Virus record (IMG/VR): IMGVR_UViG_3300046474_000589
Span: 1-53,827 of that record
Length of the DNA: 53,827 bases
DNA from: a virus
Direction: 5' to 3' (one strand)
This document shows, in pieces, positions 46,329-53,827 of the stretch (positions are counted from its first letter, which is position 1; each line of letters begins with the position of its first letter). A program made the position numbers and the translations under genes. The notes under the pieces are model-generated. The model had not been told where the DNA came from, searched no databases, and saw only the letters and a program-made list of their open reading frames with translations.

Positions 46329-48515
46329 ATGAACCTGGACGCGCGCATAACCGCGCTGGCGCAAGCCATCGGCGCCGACATCAAGGCGCTGTTCAGCGGT
46401 AAGGTCGACAAGGTTGCGGGCAAGGTGCTTTCGGCCAACGACTACACCAACAACGAAAAAACCCAGCTTTTCGGTACGCCTGGCGCGATTTCGAGCGCCG
46501 TGGCGTCAGCGCTGCGCCAGTACCGAGGGGACGGCGGGGGTATCTCGGGCAACATCACGCTGGATAATACCTACGCCGGCAAATGGGTTTCGATCACCGC
46601 AACGGGTGCGGTGGTGATCATGCCTTCCGTGGATACCATGCTGTCCGGCCAGACGGTCCGGATCCTCAATCGATCCGGCGGGCAAATCACCCTCACCGCG
46701 CAGGGCACGCAAGGGATCGTCGTCAACGCCATTTCCTATCCGTCGATCACGCTGGAAAAAGGCGAGTACATGGAGTTTGCGGCTAACACCGGGAACGTGG
46801 CGTGGTACGAGGTAGCGCATGGCTGGCTGGACAATGTGTCAATCCTGCCAACGCTTTCGGCCTTTGGCAGCCAGAACCTGTACTACAACGCCGCCATGCG
46901 CTTGTCATCGGTAGCCAATATCGCGGACGGCTGGAGGCTGGATGCGCCAGGCGCTGTAGGTGCTTCTACCGGTGTTATGACACTGGTGCCGTCGTTCCTG
47001 AATCCGGACGAGAACGCGCAGCGCTTAGTAGTGACAGGCCTGAACATTAGCGCTCTGTATCGATCACTGACGATTGATCCGGCATTCCCGACCCGCGTAG
47101 GAGAGGGGCAGGACGCGGCAGCGTCGGTGTTCGTAAAGGGTACGGCAGGCCTCGGACTGCGAATCTTTTTTCAGGCCATCAATGCCAGCAGTGTGGTGAT
47201 CAACACCATCAACGGTCTGGTGAACGTGCTTGACGGAACGATTCAGCGTTTCAGTCTGAACTATGCAAACCTGCCAGCAGGCACGGTGCGGGTGCAGGTT
47301 TTCTATCGGCTTTATGCCTCGGCAGTTACCGATGGGACAGTGGATTTTGCCCGGCCTCAGTGTCAGGTAGGACCGCTGTCGGGATGGAATGAAGACACTC
47401 GGGTCAAAGTGAACGTGCTTAACCCGGCATTCACTGGGGATTTCTCCTTAAGCAGAAACGGACTGGCTGCTGCCGTCACGGCCACAATTACTGGGGATGC
47501 TGGGTACGCAAGAAACCTGAGTTTCAAGACTGGCAATTCAGGCCGCTGGGATTGGGTATGTAACGAGATTCCAGAATCTGGCTCGAACGTTGGGAGCAAC
47601 CTTGTTCTGATTGCAAGGAGCGATGCCGGAGCCTACCTCAGAACCCCTATTCAGGTTGATCGAGCCACCGGCTTGACAACCTTGGGCGGCTTGGCAGTTA
47701 GCGCCGCCGCAAACTTCAACGATGCGGTGGCCGTGGCAGGCAATTTGTCCGTTAGCAGGGGTGCTGGAAACCCGACCATCATTCTGAATGGCGTATCCGG
47801 GAGTCAAAGGGCGCTGTATCTGACTACTTCAGGCTCTGAGCGGTGGCGGATTGGTGGTAGCACTACGGCAGAGTCTGGATCTAACGCTGGGACGGACTTT
47901 TTTATATCCCGGTATTCCGACGCGGGATCAGGGCTTTCTACGCCACTTTCGATCAGTCGTTCAACTGGAGAAACCACCCTTGCCGCGCTAACGGTAAACG
48001 GGGCCATGACGACCAATGGACCGTTAAGACTTGGCCAGTACACTTTGTCTACCCGGCCTTCTGCGGCCGCTTACAACGGCTCCGAGCTTGATGCCACTGA
48101 CGCACCGGGTGGCCCGCAACGTCAGCGCTCGAATGGCATTTCATGGCTGCCTCTGAATGTGGGCGGGTGGGTCAACTTCACGCTTAACGCCGGGGCCACA
48201 GCCAATACAACCCATCCTCCGCAGTACCGGATGGTGGATGATTCGGTGGAGTTCCGAGGAAAGATCACCCTCACGGCCGCGCTGGCCATCAACACCGCCT
48301 TTGCCTTTGCCACGTTGCCAGCAGGGTTTCGCCCTAGCGGAACGACGTCTGATGCAGAGGTGCTGCGGCTGCCTGTGGCCTGTGCCACCGCCGTAGCCAC
48401 GCCCGTGCAGGCTCAGGTTAACCGCCTTGGGTCTTGCGCGCTGGTTCCAGGCGCAGCCTTGGCGGCCGGCGCAATTCTTGATCTTTCCAGCGTCCGATTC
48501 TCAACTGCTGCTTAA
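46329..48515 (+). CDS. Tail fibre, probable receptor-binding protein
   Basis: In this 728-residue protein an N-terminal attachment helix (1-22) is followed by a beta-rich shaft domain (about 65-160, ISGNITLDNTYAGKWVSITATGAVVIMPSVDTMLSGQTVRILNRSGGQITLTAQG). The middle region (about 165-380) has a carbohydrate-binding-like jelly-roll character. Two tandem units (about 365-465 and 466-560) share SRNG...RW...ESGSN-G-...ISR-DAG-LxTPLxxxRxTGxTTL. The C-terminal domain (about 620-728, FTLNAGATANTTHPPQYRMVDDSVEFRGKITLTAA) resembles receptor-binding tips. It should recognise the host surface. Confidence 0.85.
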   Translation: MNLDARITALAQAIGADIKALFSGKVDKVAGKVLSANDYTNNEKTQLFGTPGAISSAVASALRQYRGDGGGISGNITLDNTYAGKWVSITATGAVVIMPSVDTMLSGQTVRILNRSGGQITLTAQGTQGIVVNAISYPSITLEKGEYMEFAANTGNVAWYEVAHGWLDNVSILPTLSAFGSQNLYYNAAMRLSSVANIADGWRLDAPGAVGASTGVMTLVPSFLNPDENAQRLVVTGLNISALYRSLTIDPAFPTRVGEGQDAAASVFVKGTAGLGLRIFFQAINASSVVINTINGLVNVLDGTIQRFSLNYANLPAGTVRVQVFYRLYASAVTDGTVDFARPQCQVGPLSGWNEDTRVKVNVLNPAFTGDFSLSRNGLAAAVTATITGDAGYARNLSFKTGNSGRWDWVCNEIPESGSNVGSNLVLIARSDAGAYLRTPIQVDRATGLTTLGGLAVSAAANFNDAVAVAGNLSVSRGAGNPTIILNGVSGSQRALYLTTSGSERWRIGGSTTAESGSNAGTDFFISRYSDAGSGLSTPLSISRSTGETTLAALTVNGAMTTNGPLRLGQYTLSTRPSAAAYNGSELDATDAPGGPQRQRSNGISWLPLNVGGWVNFTLNAGATANTTHPPQYRMVDDSVEFRGKITLTAALAINTAFAFATLPAGFRPSGTTSDAEVLRLPVACATAVATPVQAQVNRLGSCALVPGAALAAGAILDLSSVRFSTAA

Positions 48516-48526
48516 GGAAACGAAAC

Positions 48527-48943
48527 ATGCTGATTGAAGAACGCACCCGGTTGTATGAAACGCTGATACGGGTCAATCCAGACCTGAGCGTAGGGGCGAG
48601 CTATCGCACCATTTACGAGAAGCTGAATGATGGTGTTGCCGTCGTGGCGCTTGAGGGGACGCCGCAACCGCTGAATGATCAGGCCGCGCTGGTGAGCATC
48701 CTCGGTGAGGCAACCCATAGCGCCCTGATCAGTAACGCCAAGCTGACGGCCAGCGTAGCCGAGCAGGCCGCGACGATTGATGCGCAGGCCCAGGCACTGG
48801 TTAGCGCTCAGGTTTTGAATGCAGACCTCACCGCGCAACTGCAAGCCGCGCAAGCCGAAGTCGAGCGCCTGACGGATCTGCTCAATGCTCCATCACCCGA
48901 CCTCGGCGAAGCCCCGGAAATTGTCGAGGTCCATCCCGATTAA
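48527..48943 (+). CDS. Tail fibre-associated or assembly protein
   Basis: In this 138-residue protein an N-terminal globular part (MLIEERTRLYETLIRVNPDLSVGASYRTIYEKLNDGVAVVALEGTPQPLNDQAALVSILG) is followed by a long coiled coil (about 65-120). The end is acidic. It is directly downstream of the fibre gene, where fibre chaperones are usual, but it does not look like the classical Tfa family. A terminator follows. Confidence 0.68.
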   Translation: MLIEERTRLYETLIRVNPDLSVGASYRTIYEKLNDGVAVVALEGTPQPLNDQAALVSILGEATHSALISNAKLTASVAEQAATIDAQAQALVSAQVLNADLTAQLQAAQAEVERLTDLLNAPSPDLGEAPEIVEVHPD

Positions 48944-48963
48944 TCCCGCCCGTAACACCCGAT

Positions 48964-48987
48964 GCCCGCCGCGTGCGGGCTTTTTTT
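48964..48987 (+). terminator. Terminator at the end of the tail module
   Basis: GCCCGC (48964-48969) pairs with GCGGGC (48975-48980) with a 5-base loop, and seven T residues follow. It is followed directly by a degenerate copy of the endolysin gene start. Confidence 0.85.
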
Positions 48988-49093
48988 CGCCTGAAGAAAA
49001 GTGAATGACCGTGACAGACAAAGGTTGCGATCTGCTAGAGCGAACGCGATGCAGACATGAACGCTCAGCAAGCGGTCCTGGAAGAAGTCGAGT
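48988..49093 (+). pseudogene. Truncated duplicate of the endolysin gene start
   Basis: From 49003 ATGACCGTGACAGACAAAG is identical to the first 19 bases of the endolysin gene at 49661, and the preceding ribosome-binding region (GCCTG-A/G-AGAAAAGT) is nearly identical. The frame continues MTVTDKGCDLLERTRCRHER and stops at a TAG about 49096, diverging after about 6 codons. It looks like a remnant left by recombination when the regulator gene at 49161 was inserted or exchanged. Confidence 0.65.
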
Positions 49094-49160
49094 GTAGACG
49101 GACCTGGGCCGGTCCATTCGGCTATCCGACTGAAATACGTCGGACTTCATTCGAATAGCG

Positions 49161-49532
49161 TCAATTATTCCTGTTTAAGAACTTGAGATATTCAGCAATG
49201 TGGTCCCGCGGGGTGCGCTTGTCGGCAGGGTCTAATAGCAGGGCCAGCTCGCCGATTGCTTGGGCCGTATACCAGAGGCGGTTGTGCAGCTCACTAAGGA
49301 TTGCTTGGGCAAGATCACCCGACACTCCGCCTTTTTTTTGTCCTGTGACCACATAGTTAACGTCCACCCCTGCTGCTGATATTGCTGCCAAATAATCTGC
49401 ACGAGGTGTTCGTTTACCAGACTCATAGTGAGCTTGGGCGTTGGCCCTGACTCCTCCAAGCTTCGCGAGTGCTGCCTGGCTTAAGTCGATTTTTTTTCTT
49501 TCTATTGCCAGTCGTACGCCAAAAGAGCTCAT
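49161..49532 (-). CDS. XRE-family helix-turn-helix regulator
   Basis: This 123-residue protein starts at the ATG at 49530-49532 (MSSFGVRLAIERKKIDLSQAALAKLGGVRANAQAHYESGKRTPRADYLAAISAAGVDVNYVVTGQKKGG). The N-terminal HTH (about 5-60) and the VDVNYVVTG signature are typical of CI-like phage repressors lacking a protease domain. The C-terminal helical part (AQAILSELHNRLWYTAQAIGELALLLDPADKR) may dimerise. It is leftward between the tail and lysis modules. It may control lysis genes or be part of a second, partial immunity system. Confidence 0.82.
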   Translation of the reverse strand: MSSFGVRLAIERKKIDLSQAALAKLGGVRANAQAHYESGKRTPRADYLAAISAAGVDVNYVVTGQKKGGVSGDLAQAILSELHNRLWYTAQAIGELALLLDPADKRTPRDHIAEYLKFLNRNN

Positions 49533-49620
49533 TCGTAATACCCGACCTTTGTAATGAACTGAAGGGAAGACCACGCGCGCTCAGAAATGCTACTTCACAA
49601 GACTGGTTATCACCAATAGC

Positions 49621-49643
49621 ACCTGCCAAGAGCGGGTTTTTTT
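49621..49643 (+). terminator. Terminator upstream of the endolysin gene
   Basis: ACCTGC (49621-49626) pairs with GCGGGT (49632-49637) with one G-T pair, and seven T residues follow. The arrangement terminator-ribosome-binding site-gene start matches that at 48964, so the duplicated segment includes the T-run side of the terminator. Confidence 0.65.
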
Positions 49644-49660
49644 ATGCCTGGAGAAAAGTA

Positions 49661-50086
49661 ATGACCGTGACAGACAAAGACCGCGATGTCCTGGCGCGCA
49701 CGCTATTCGGAGAGGCGCGCGGCGAAGGCCTGGCCGGAATGGTCGCCGTCGCCTGGACGATCCGCAACCGGGTGAATGACGGCAAGGACCGATCATGGTG
49801 GGGCGAGGGCTATGCCGGCGTCTGCCAGAAGCCGTACCAGTTCAGTTGCTGGAACTCGAACGACCCCAACTTTCCGTTCCTCAGCGGCGCTAAGCCGATT
49901 CCGGCGGCCGAGTTCGCGAAGTGCCAGCTCGCCGCGCAGCAAGTCATCGACGGCGCCAAACCTGACCCTACCGGCGGTGCGACCCACTACTACTCGACAT
50001 CGATGGCCAAGCCGCCGAAGTGGGTAGTGGGCGCGAAGCAGACGTTGCGCTTGGGCCACCACATTTTCTTCAAGGACGTGCCATGA
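49661..50086 (+). CDS. Endolysin, SleB-type cell-wall hydrolase
   Basis: This 141-residue enzyme belongs to the Hydrolase_2/SleB-like lytic transglycosylase family: DVLARTLFGEARGEGLAGMVAVAWTIRNRVNDG with catalytic glutamate in FGEARGEG, then QFSCWNSNDPN and GATHYYSTSMAKPPKWV. It has no signal peptide, so it depends on a holin to cross the inner membrane and degrade peptidoglycan at lysis. GGAGAAAAGT precedes the ATG. Its stop overlaps the Rz start by 4 bases. Confidence 0.92.
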   Translation: MTVTDKDRDVLARTLFGEARGEGLAGMVAVAWTIRNRVNDGKDRSWWGEGYAGVCQKPYQFSCWNSNDPNFPFLSGAKPIPAAEFAKCQLAAQQVIDGAKPDPTGGATHYYSTSMAKPPKWVVGAKQTLRLGHHIFFKDVP

Positions 50087-50601
50087 GCTCAGCCAGCTTG
50101 TACGTGAGGCTTGGGGGATTGGTACTGATCATCCTGGCTTGCGCTGGCGTGCTCTACGGGTCGTACCACCACGGCGTCACCGTGACCGATCTTCGGTGGA
50201 AGGCATTGTGGGCGGACCAGCAAGTTTTGCAGGCGAAGGGACTCGCCGCCGCAACGACGGCCAATCGAACGGAAGAGCAACGCCGCCAGACGGCAATCAA
50301 CCAGGTGGGGAATGATGCGCGAGAACAAACAAAGGTTGCCATTGCTGATGCTTCTGGCGCTGACGATGCTGGTGAGCGGGTGCGGGCCGAAGCCGCAAAC
50401 CTTGCTGCCAGATCAACCTGCAGCTCCAGCGATACCGGCGCTGCCGAGCGAGGCAAAGCAGCCAGCCGCGCCGCAATGGTGCTCTCCGAACTGTTCCAAA
50501 GGGCTGACAAACGAGCGGGAGAGCTGGCAAGGGCTTATGACGGCGCCCGAATAGCAGGGCTGGCGTGTGAGCGGGCCTATCAAGGGCTGGCCGTCCACTA
50601 A
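50083..50601 (+). CDS. Inner-membrane spanin, Rz-like (DUF2514)
   Basis: In this 172-residue protein an N-terminal TM helix (about 9-30, LGGLVLIILACAGVLYGSY) anchors it in the inner membrane with a periplasmic coiled coil (about 40-165: WADQQVLQAKGLAAATTANRTEEQRRQTAINQVGNDAREQTKVAIADASGADDAGERVRAEAANLAARSTCSSS). This matches DUF2514 Rz proteins of Pseudomonas phages. It pairs with the embedded Rz1 lipoprotein to fuse the membranes after peptidoglycan is cut. Confidence 0.92.
   Translation: MSSASLYVRLGGLVLIILACAGVLYGSYHHGVTVTDLRWKALWADQQVLQAKGLAAATTANRTEEQRRQTAINQVGNDAREQTKVAIADASGADDAGERVRAEAANLAARSTCSSSDTGAAERGKAASRAAMVLSELFQRADKRAGELARAYDGARIAGLACERAYQGLAVH
50312..50554 (+). CDS. Outer-membrane spanin, Rz1-like lipoprotein embedded in Rz
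   Basis: This 80-residue frame lies entirely inside the Rz gene in another frame. The signal peptide ends in a lipobox (LVSGC, residues 20-24), so the mature lipoprotein should reach the outer membrane. The mature part is proline-rich (PKPQTLLPDQPAAPAIPALPSEAKQPAAP), the hallmark of Rz1. GGTGGGGA precedes the two adjacent ATGs. Confidence 0.9.
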   Translation: MMRENKQRLPLLMLLALTMLVSGCGPKPQTLLPDQPAAPAIPALPSEAKQPAAPQWCSPNCSKGLTNERESWQGLMTAPE

Positions 50602-50664
50602 TGCCATCATTGCGATACAAATCAGCAGGCGTAGAATTTATGGCCTGTCGAAACGGATATCGTC

Positions 50665-50751
50665 ATGGACGCGCGACTTGCTGGGCTATCAATAATGTTG
50701 ACCCTGAGCTGGGTTGCGATTGTGCTGGCGATCATGTGGGCAATCTACTGA
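50665..50751 (+). CDS. 28-residue hydrophobic membrane peptide
   Basis: The frame encodes MDARLAGLSIMLTLSWVAIV followed by LAIMWAIY. It is a single hydrophobic helix with a charged N-terminus. It lies 63 bases after Rz and overlaps the convergent small gene by 7 bases. It could be a small holin-like or accessory lysis peptide, but the ribosome-binding site is weak. Confidence 0.4.
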   Translation: MDARLAGLSIMLTLSWVAIVLAIMWAIY

Positions 50752-50981
50752 GAAGCCAGATACTCAAGCCGCATCTGTATCGCGGCTTCGATCAACACAA
50801 ATAGCTCCTCAATGTCGCTATCCCTCAGCGACCTTGCAACCTCAAAACCTCGCACGACTCCCTCCGAATACCGGCCAACGATTCGCGCCGTATCAGCATC
50901 CACAGCGGTGCTGATCATCGACAGCAGCCGTTGGACCTCCTCGCGGTACCTTGGCGGTAAAGCCCCATCATCCAAAATCAT
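50745..50981 (-). CDS. Small helical phage protein at the right end
   Basis: This 78-residue protein (MILDDGALPPRYREEVQRLLSMISTAVDADTARIVGRYSEGVVRGFEVARSLRDSDIEELFVLIEAAIQMRLEYLASQ) is predicted all-helical and acidic. It is leftward, with its start overlapping the end of a tiny upstream frame (ATGA). The family is not recognised. Confidence 0.65.
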   Translation of the reverse strand: MILDDGALPPRYREEVQRLLSMISTAVDADTARIVGRYSEGVVRGFEVARSLRDSDIEELFVLIEAAIQMRLEYLASQ

Positions 50982-51043
50982 GATTCCTTCTCCTTCGGCA
51001 CCACCGCCATACGATCGGCCGGATACTGCCGCAGGAATTCCAT
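50978..51043 (-). CDS. 21-residue leader-like frame upstream of the right-end small gene
   Basis: The frame encodes MEFLRQYPADRMAVVPKEKES, with AGAGG 7 bases before the ATG. Its TGA overlaps the start of the 78-residue gene by 4 bases. It may be a coupled small protein or a leader that sets translation of the next gene. Evidence is limited to start signals and overlap. Confidence 0.35.
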   Translation of the reverse strand: MEFLRQYPADRMAVVPKEKES

Positions 51044-51148
51044 GCGTTCGCCTCTGTGCGTTGAAGGGGGTAGCTTAAACCAACAGACCCGCCTTTTAGC
51101 AAGATGTTGGCCCGTAGAAGAAGGCTCGCACCATGAGGCGCAAGCGGG

Positions 51149-52774
51149 TCAGGTTCTAAATCTCAAAACTAGGTCGTTCAGATTCACCGCCAGGCTCGAC
51201 AACTCGTTGCTTGCGGTCAGAGTTTGGCGAGTGCCCTCGCTGCTCTGAATGGCCAGGTTGCGAATGCTGATCAGGCTCCGGTCCACGTCACGTGCGACAT
51301 GCGCTTGCTCTTCGGACGCCGTAGCGATCTGAAGATTACGGTCGTTGATTTCCAGGACGGAGTCGGTGATCTGGCGGAGGGATTGCCCGGCTTCTTCAGC
51401 CGTCTCTCTCGTGCTGTGGACTTCCGACGTGCTTTTCTGCATGGAATCGACAGCTGCCGAGGAGCCTGCCTGAATCGCAGATATCATCTGTTCGATTTCC
51501 TGAGTCGAAGTTTGCGTGCGATGTGCCAAGGCCCTTACTTCATCAGCCACCACTGCAAAACCGCGACCCTGTTCGCCAGCTCGAGCTGCCTCGATAGCTG
51601 CGTTCAAAGCGAGCAAATTTGTCTGCTCCGCAATGGCTCTGATGACGCTGAGGACCTTGCTGATGTCTTGAGCTTGACCCGCGAGCGCTTTTACTTGTTC
51701 TGAGGACACTTCAACCAATCCGGTCAAGCTTCTCATGGCAGTCAGGGTTTCGGTGACCTTTTTGTTGCCAAGATCTGCCGAAAAACTCGACTGCTTTGCT
51801 GCCTCGGATGTGGAGGTAGCGTTCCTCGCAACCTCTTCTACGGCCGCACTCATCTCGTTCACGGCCGTGGCGGCCTGTTCTATTTCGCTGTTCTGCTGTT
51901 GCAGCGTGCGGTCTGCACTCTCTGTGATGGAAGTCATTTCAACTGCCGCGGTGCTTAATTGAGCTGAGGCGCCGGAAATTTCCAGGATAGTGCCGCGCAG
52001 ATTTCCCCTCATGACGTTCAGGGCGTGCATGAGGCGTGAAGCTTCATCGGACCCGGTGACTTCAAGATCATGTGTGAGATCACCGGCAGCAATGTCTTCT
52101 GCCAGCGTCAACGACGATGTTATAGGGACCACGATGCTTCGGGTGAATGTAATGGCCAAAACGACAGTCAGTATTGAAGCCGCGATGAGTACAGCAATAA
52201 GAACGTTGATACTGTGATCGTAAACTGCGGTGGCGTCCTGGCCCGACTTTACAGCCTCATGGGCGTTTTGCTCTCGAAGCATTGTCAGCTGCTCTTGATA
52301 AGCACTCGCATTTTTCGCCTGTTCATTGTTGGCAAACGCAACTGCCTTTTCATGATTTGACGAATCCAACGCCTTAATGGTATTAATTCCGTCGATATAC
52401 GCATTCATCAGAACATTTGCTTGCTCGAACTGAGCTTTGTCCTGGTCGCTGGATATTAGGTTTTTTCGATAAAACGCTGTGCTGGATTTCAGGGTTGAAA
52501 CCGCATCATCAATCTTTGCCACCGAAGCAGCGCGCGACTCTGGAGCGGTGCTCGCAAGCATTCGAATGCTTTCCAGGCGGGCGTGGAGCAAGGCTATCTG
52601 AATGTCATCGATGACTTGAATGCTTGGCAACGCGTTTGTTTCTATATTTTGTTCTGCACTGCGCAGATGTCCAATTTGTACGTACGAAAATCCACCCAGT
52701 CCAATCAGAAGCAGGGTGATCACGCCGAAGCAGATAGATGCTCTGCGGGCAATGTTTACAGATCTCAAATTCAT
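51149..52774 (-). CDS. Methyl-accepting chemotaxis protein
   Basis: In this 541-residue protein the start at 52774 ([18 protein letters not shown]) has GGAG about 6 bases upstream. TM1 (about 11-30) is followed by a periplasmic four-helix-bundle ligand domain (4HB_MCP type, about 31-185), TM2 (about 190-212, [19 protein letters not shown]), HAMP (about 213-265) and a signalling domain. The hairpin tip is [41 protein letters not shown], the canonical CheA/CheW contact. A FliA-like promoter lies upstream. All domains are complete. Composition looks AT-richer than typical Pseudomonas core genes. Confidence 0.93.
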   Translation of the reverse strand: MNLRSVNIARRASICFGVITLLLIGLGGFSYVQIGHLRSAEQNIETNALPSIQVIDDIQIALLHARLESIRMLASTAPESRAASVAKIDDAVSTLKSSTAFYRKNLISSDQDKAQFEQANVLMNAYIDGINTIKALDSSNHEKAVAFANNEQAKNASAYQEQLTMLREQNAHEAVKSGQDATAVYDHSINVLIAVLIAASILTVVLAITFTRSIVVPITSSLTLAEDIAAGDLTHDLEVTGSDEASRLMHALNVMRGNLRGTILEISGASAQLSTAAVEMTSITESADRTLQQQNSEIEQAATAVNEMSAAVEEVARNATSTSEAAKQSSFSADLGNKKVTETLTAMRSLTGLVEVSSEQVKALAGQAQDISKVLSVIRAIAEQTNLLALNAAIEAARAGEQGRGFAVVADEVRALAHRTQTSTQEIEQMISAIQAGSSAAVDSMQKSTSEVHSTRETAEEAGQSLRQITDSVLEINDRNLQIATASEEQAHVARDVDRSLISIRNLAIQSSEGTRQTLTASNELSSLAVNLNDLVLRFRT

Positions 52775-53089
52775 GCGGGACTCCACAGATAGTTTTTTGG
52801 TGGTTGAAGTCCCTTCCAACTACTAGGGTATCTGCATTGCCAGGTGTTACTTGAATGACAAATGGCGTTTCTTATCTAAAAAAATAGTGACCAGATACAG
52901 TCGTGTAAATGACGTCAAAATATCGTTAATAACGTGTGGTTTTCAACTGCCGGGTAATTCGTCTGAATGATTTTTCTTATTGATCTGCTCATTTGAGACG
53001 ACCCTCAACGCGAAACGCTTTCTCGATCTGCGGGTGCGACGGGGCTTCGTAATGGCTGCACATGGCGCTCCTCTATCAATCCGTTTTCG
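52775..53089. other. 315-bp AT-rich intergenic region
   Basis: No gene is supported. The part near the chemoreceptor gene contains a FliA-like promoter (52828-52854). The middle is AT-rich and includes a short palindrome near 52922-52934 (CGTTAATAACG). The right part (about 52990-53089) is GC-richer and holds nothing I can assign. Confidence 0.5.
52828..52854 (-). promoter_or_regulatory. FliA (sigma-28)-like promoter for the chemoreceptor gene
   Basis: On the minus strand TCAAG is followed after 14 bases by GCAGATAC, close to the Pseudomonas FliA pattern TCAAG-N12-16-GCCGATA with one mismatch in the core of the -10. It lies about 54 bases upstream of the chemoreceptor ATG, as expected for a flagellar-regulon chemoreceptor. 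Confidence 0.5.
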
Positions 53090-53827
53090 TCACCGGTTGA
53101 CCCGCATGGCAAGCGGAAGTTTGCTCGGGCACTCAGGATCTTCGATAAAGCCTTGGCCATCGCAGGTTTCGCAATCCTCACGCAGATAGAAGGCATCGCA
53201 GCACGCCGAGCAACGGCGGAAGATCGAAAAGTTTTCTTTATCCCACAGCTCGACGTACAGAGCCATGTCGCCTTCCTCCAAAGCTATCAGTGCCGCGTCG
53301 ACTGTCGCGCGATAGCACTCCGGATCGTCCAGCCGCGTTCTGGCCACGTCGGCAAACAGGCGGTTGCGTTCGACCAGTGTCAGCTTCTGCCCGGTTTCCG
53401 TGTAGATGTGCCGGTCGATCAATTCGCCATAGGGCTGGTACGAGCGCGTGACGATTTTGGATTGGCCATCGGCGCGCTGGATCTGGGCGAAGAAATCCAT
53501 CGGGCCAGGCTGCGCCTTACCTCCGTTCAGGAAATATCGATTTCCACGGATGCTCCCGACCGGTTCGCCGCCGGCGTTGTAAACGTCGTAATCCGAAGCG
53601 GGGTGACGCCACTCGGCGGACGTCTCCTCGGTGAAGTGGCAGAAGGCGGCGTTTGCAAGTTCAACCATGTCGAAGCGTTCCAGCGAGTCGATAGCGGCTA
53701 GGTCCAACAAGCGATCAGCCAAGCGCATCAGAAATTTGTAGTGAGCAAGTGGGTTAAGCCACAGCCGTCGGTTGTCGATCTGTTGATGCCAGTCGGCAAG
53801 AATCTCGTCCTTCTTAGGGATATCCAT
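53090..53827 (-). CDS. Uncharacterised protein with C-terminal zinc-finger-like cysteines
   Basis: This 245-residue protein starts at the ATG at the very end of the window (53825-53827), so a longer form beginning upstream cannot be excluded. The N-terminal half is helical (DIPKKDEILADWHQQIDNRRLWLNPLAHYKFLMRLADRLLDLAAID). The middle is mixed. The C-terminus carries CSACCDAFYLREDCETCDGQGFIEDPECP, two CxxC pairs plus CDGQG similar to a DnaJ-type zinc-binding loop. It is leftward, like the chemoreceptor. No family was recognised, and whether it belongs to the host or a mobile element is unknown. Confidence 0.7.
   Translation of the reverse strand: MDIPKKDEILADWHQQIDNRRLWLNPLAHYKFLMRLADRLLDLAAIDSLERFDMVELANAAFCHFTEETSAEWRHPASDYDVYNAGGEPVGSIRGNRYFLNGGKAQPGPMDFFAQIQRADGQSKIVTRSYQPYGELIDRHIYTETGQKLTLVERNRLFADVARTRLDDPECYRATVDAALIALEEGDMALYVELWDKENFSIFRRCSACCDAFYLREDCETCDGQGFIEDPECPSKLPLAMRVNR

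Noticed and set aside
51044-51148. attR in the gap between the last phage-like gene and the chemoreceptor
   Set aside because: No run longer than a few bases matches the left junction (1690-1790), so the call could not be supported.

Overview
The window is an almost complete lambda-type (siphovirus) prophage in a Pseudomonas chromosome, probably of the P. fluorescens/P. syringae type, with short flanks of other DNA. The genus call rests on protein families typical of Pseudomonas and its phages (DUF1654, DUF2514 spanin, DUF7694-like, DUF4406, lambdoid early proteins), a Pseudomonas-style LexA box and a FliA-like promoter. No tRNA, rRNA, CRISPR array or insertion sequence was seen.

Layout. (1) 1-1698, leftward: the C-terminal part of a BvgS/EvgS-type hybrid sensor kinase whose 5' half is cut off about where the element begins. 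(2) 1789-13599, mostly leftward: integrase and excisionase next to the left end, then early accessory genes including a C5-cytosine and a DPPY-type DNA methyltransferase, a DUF4406 protein and the DUF2303 pair. A few rightward genes interrupt the run: a paralogous pair of tiny proteins, and a membrane protein that looks like cargo. (3) 13600-17093, immunity region: a candidate structured RNA, a TerB-like gene, a pL leader with an exact boxA, OL operators, two genes in the lambda rex position (one with a LexA box), CI with an S24 autoprotease domain, OR with three operators, and Cro. (4) 17166-23557, rightward: CII-like protein, Rha/KilA-C antirepressor, DnaT/O-like protein carrying a cluster of short iterons (candidate origin), lambda P-like loader, nin-type nucleases, a second tyrosine recombinase, a zinc-finger protein and a Q-like antiterminator. 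(5) 23592-26833: a leftward membrane-protein gene, a putative tR' terminator, two single-TM coiled-coil proteins, a leftward CheY-like receiver, and the probable packaging-site region. (6) 26834-39331: lambda-like head and tail genes in canonical order (terminase small and large, W, B, C with a nested scaffold, D, E, FII, U-like, tube, G/GT with a -1 slippery site, tape measure). (7) 39336-48943: a leftward secreted-protein gene, then an unusual tail-tip and fibre module that does not look like lambda M-L-K-I-J. (8) 48944-51043: a leftward XRE regulator between two copies of the endolysin gene start, then SleB-type endolysin, Rz with embedded Rz1, and small genes. (9) 51149-53827, leftward: a complete chemoreceptor with a FliA-like promoter and an uncharacterised protein.

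How it works together. CI and Cro share the recognition-helix motif TQPTIHR and should compete for palindromic operators of type ATACGY-NN-GCGTAT at OL and OR. CI has the residues for RecA-stimulated self-cleavage, and the LexA box in the same interval adds a second SOS input. Early transcription leads through O/P-like replication genes to Q, which probably reads through the terminator at 24431 to express the late operon.

Main uncertainties. The right attachment site was not found. The missing half of the kinase gene is not in the window, so it is undecided whether the chemoreceptor and the last gene are cargo or host DNA. No lambda N homologue was recognised in the pL operon. All family assignments come from reading the sequence; no database search was run.
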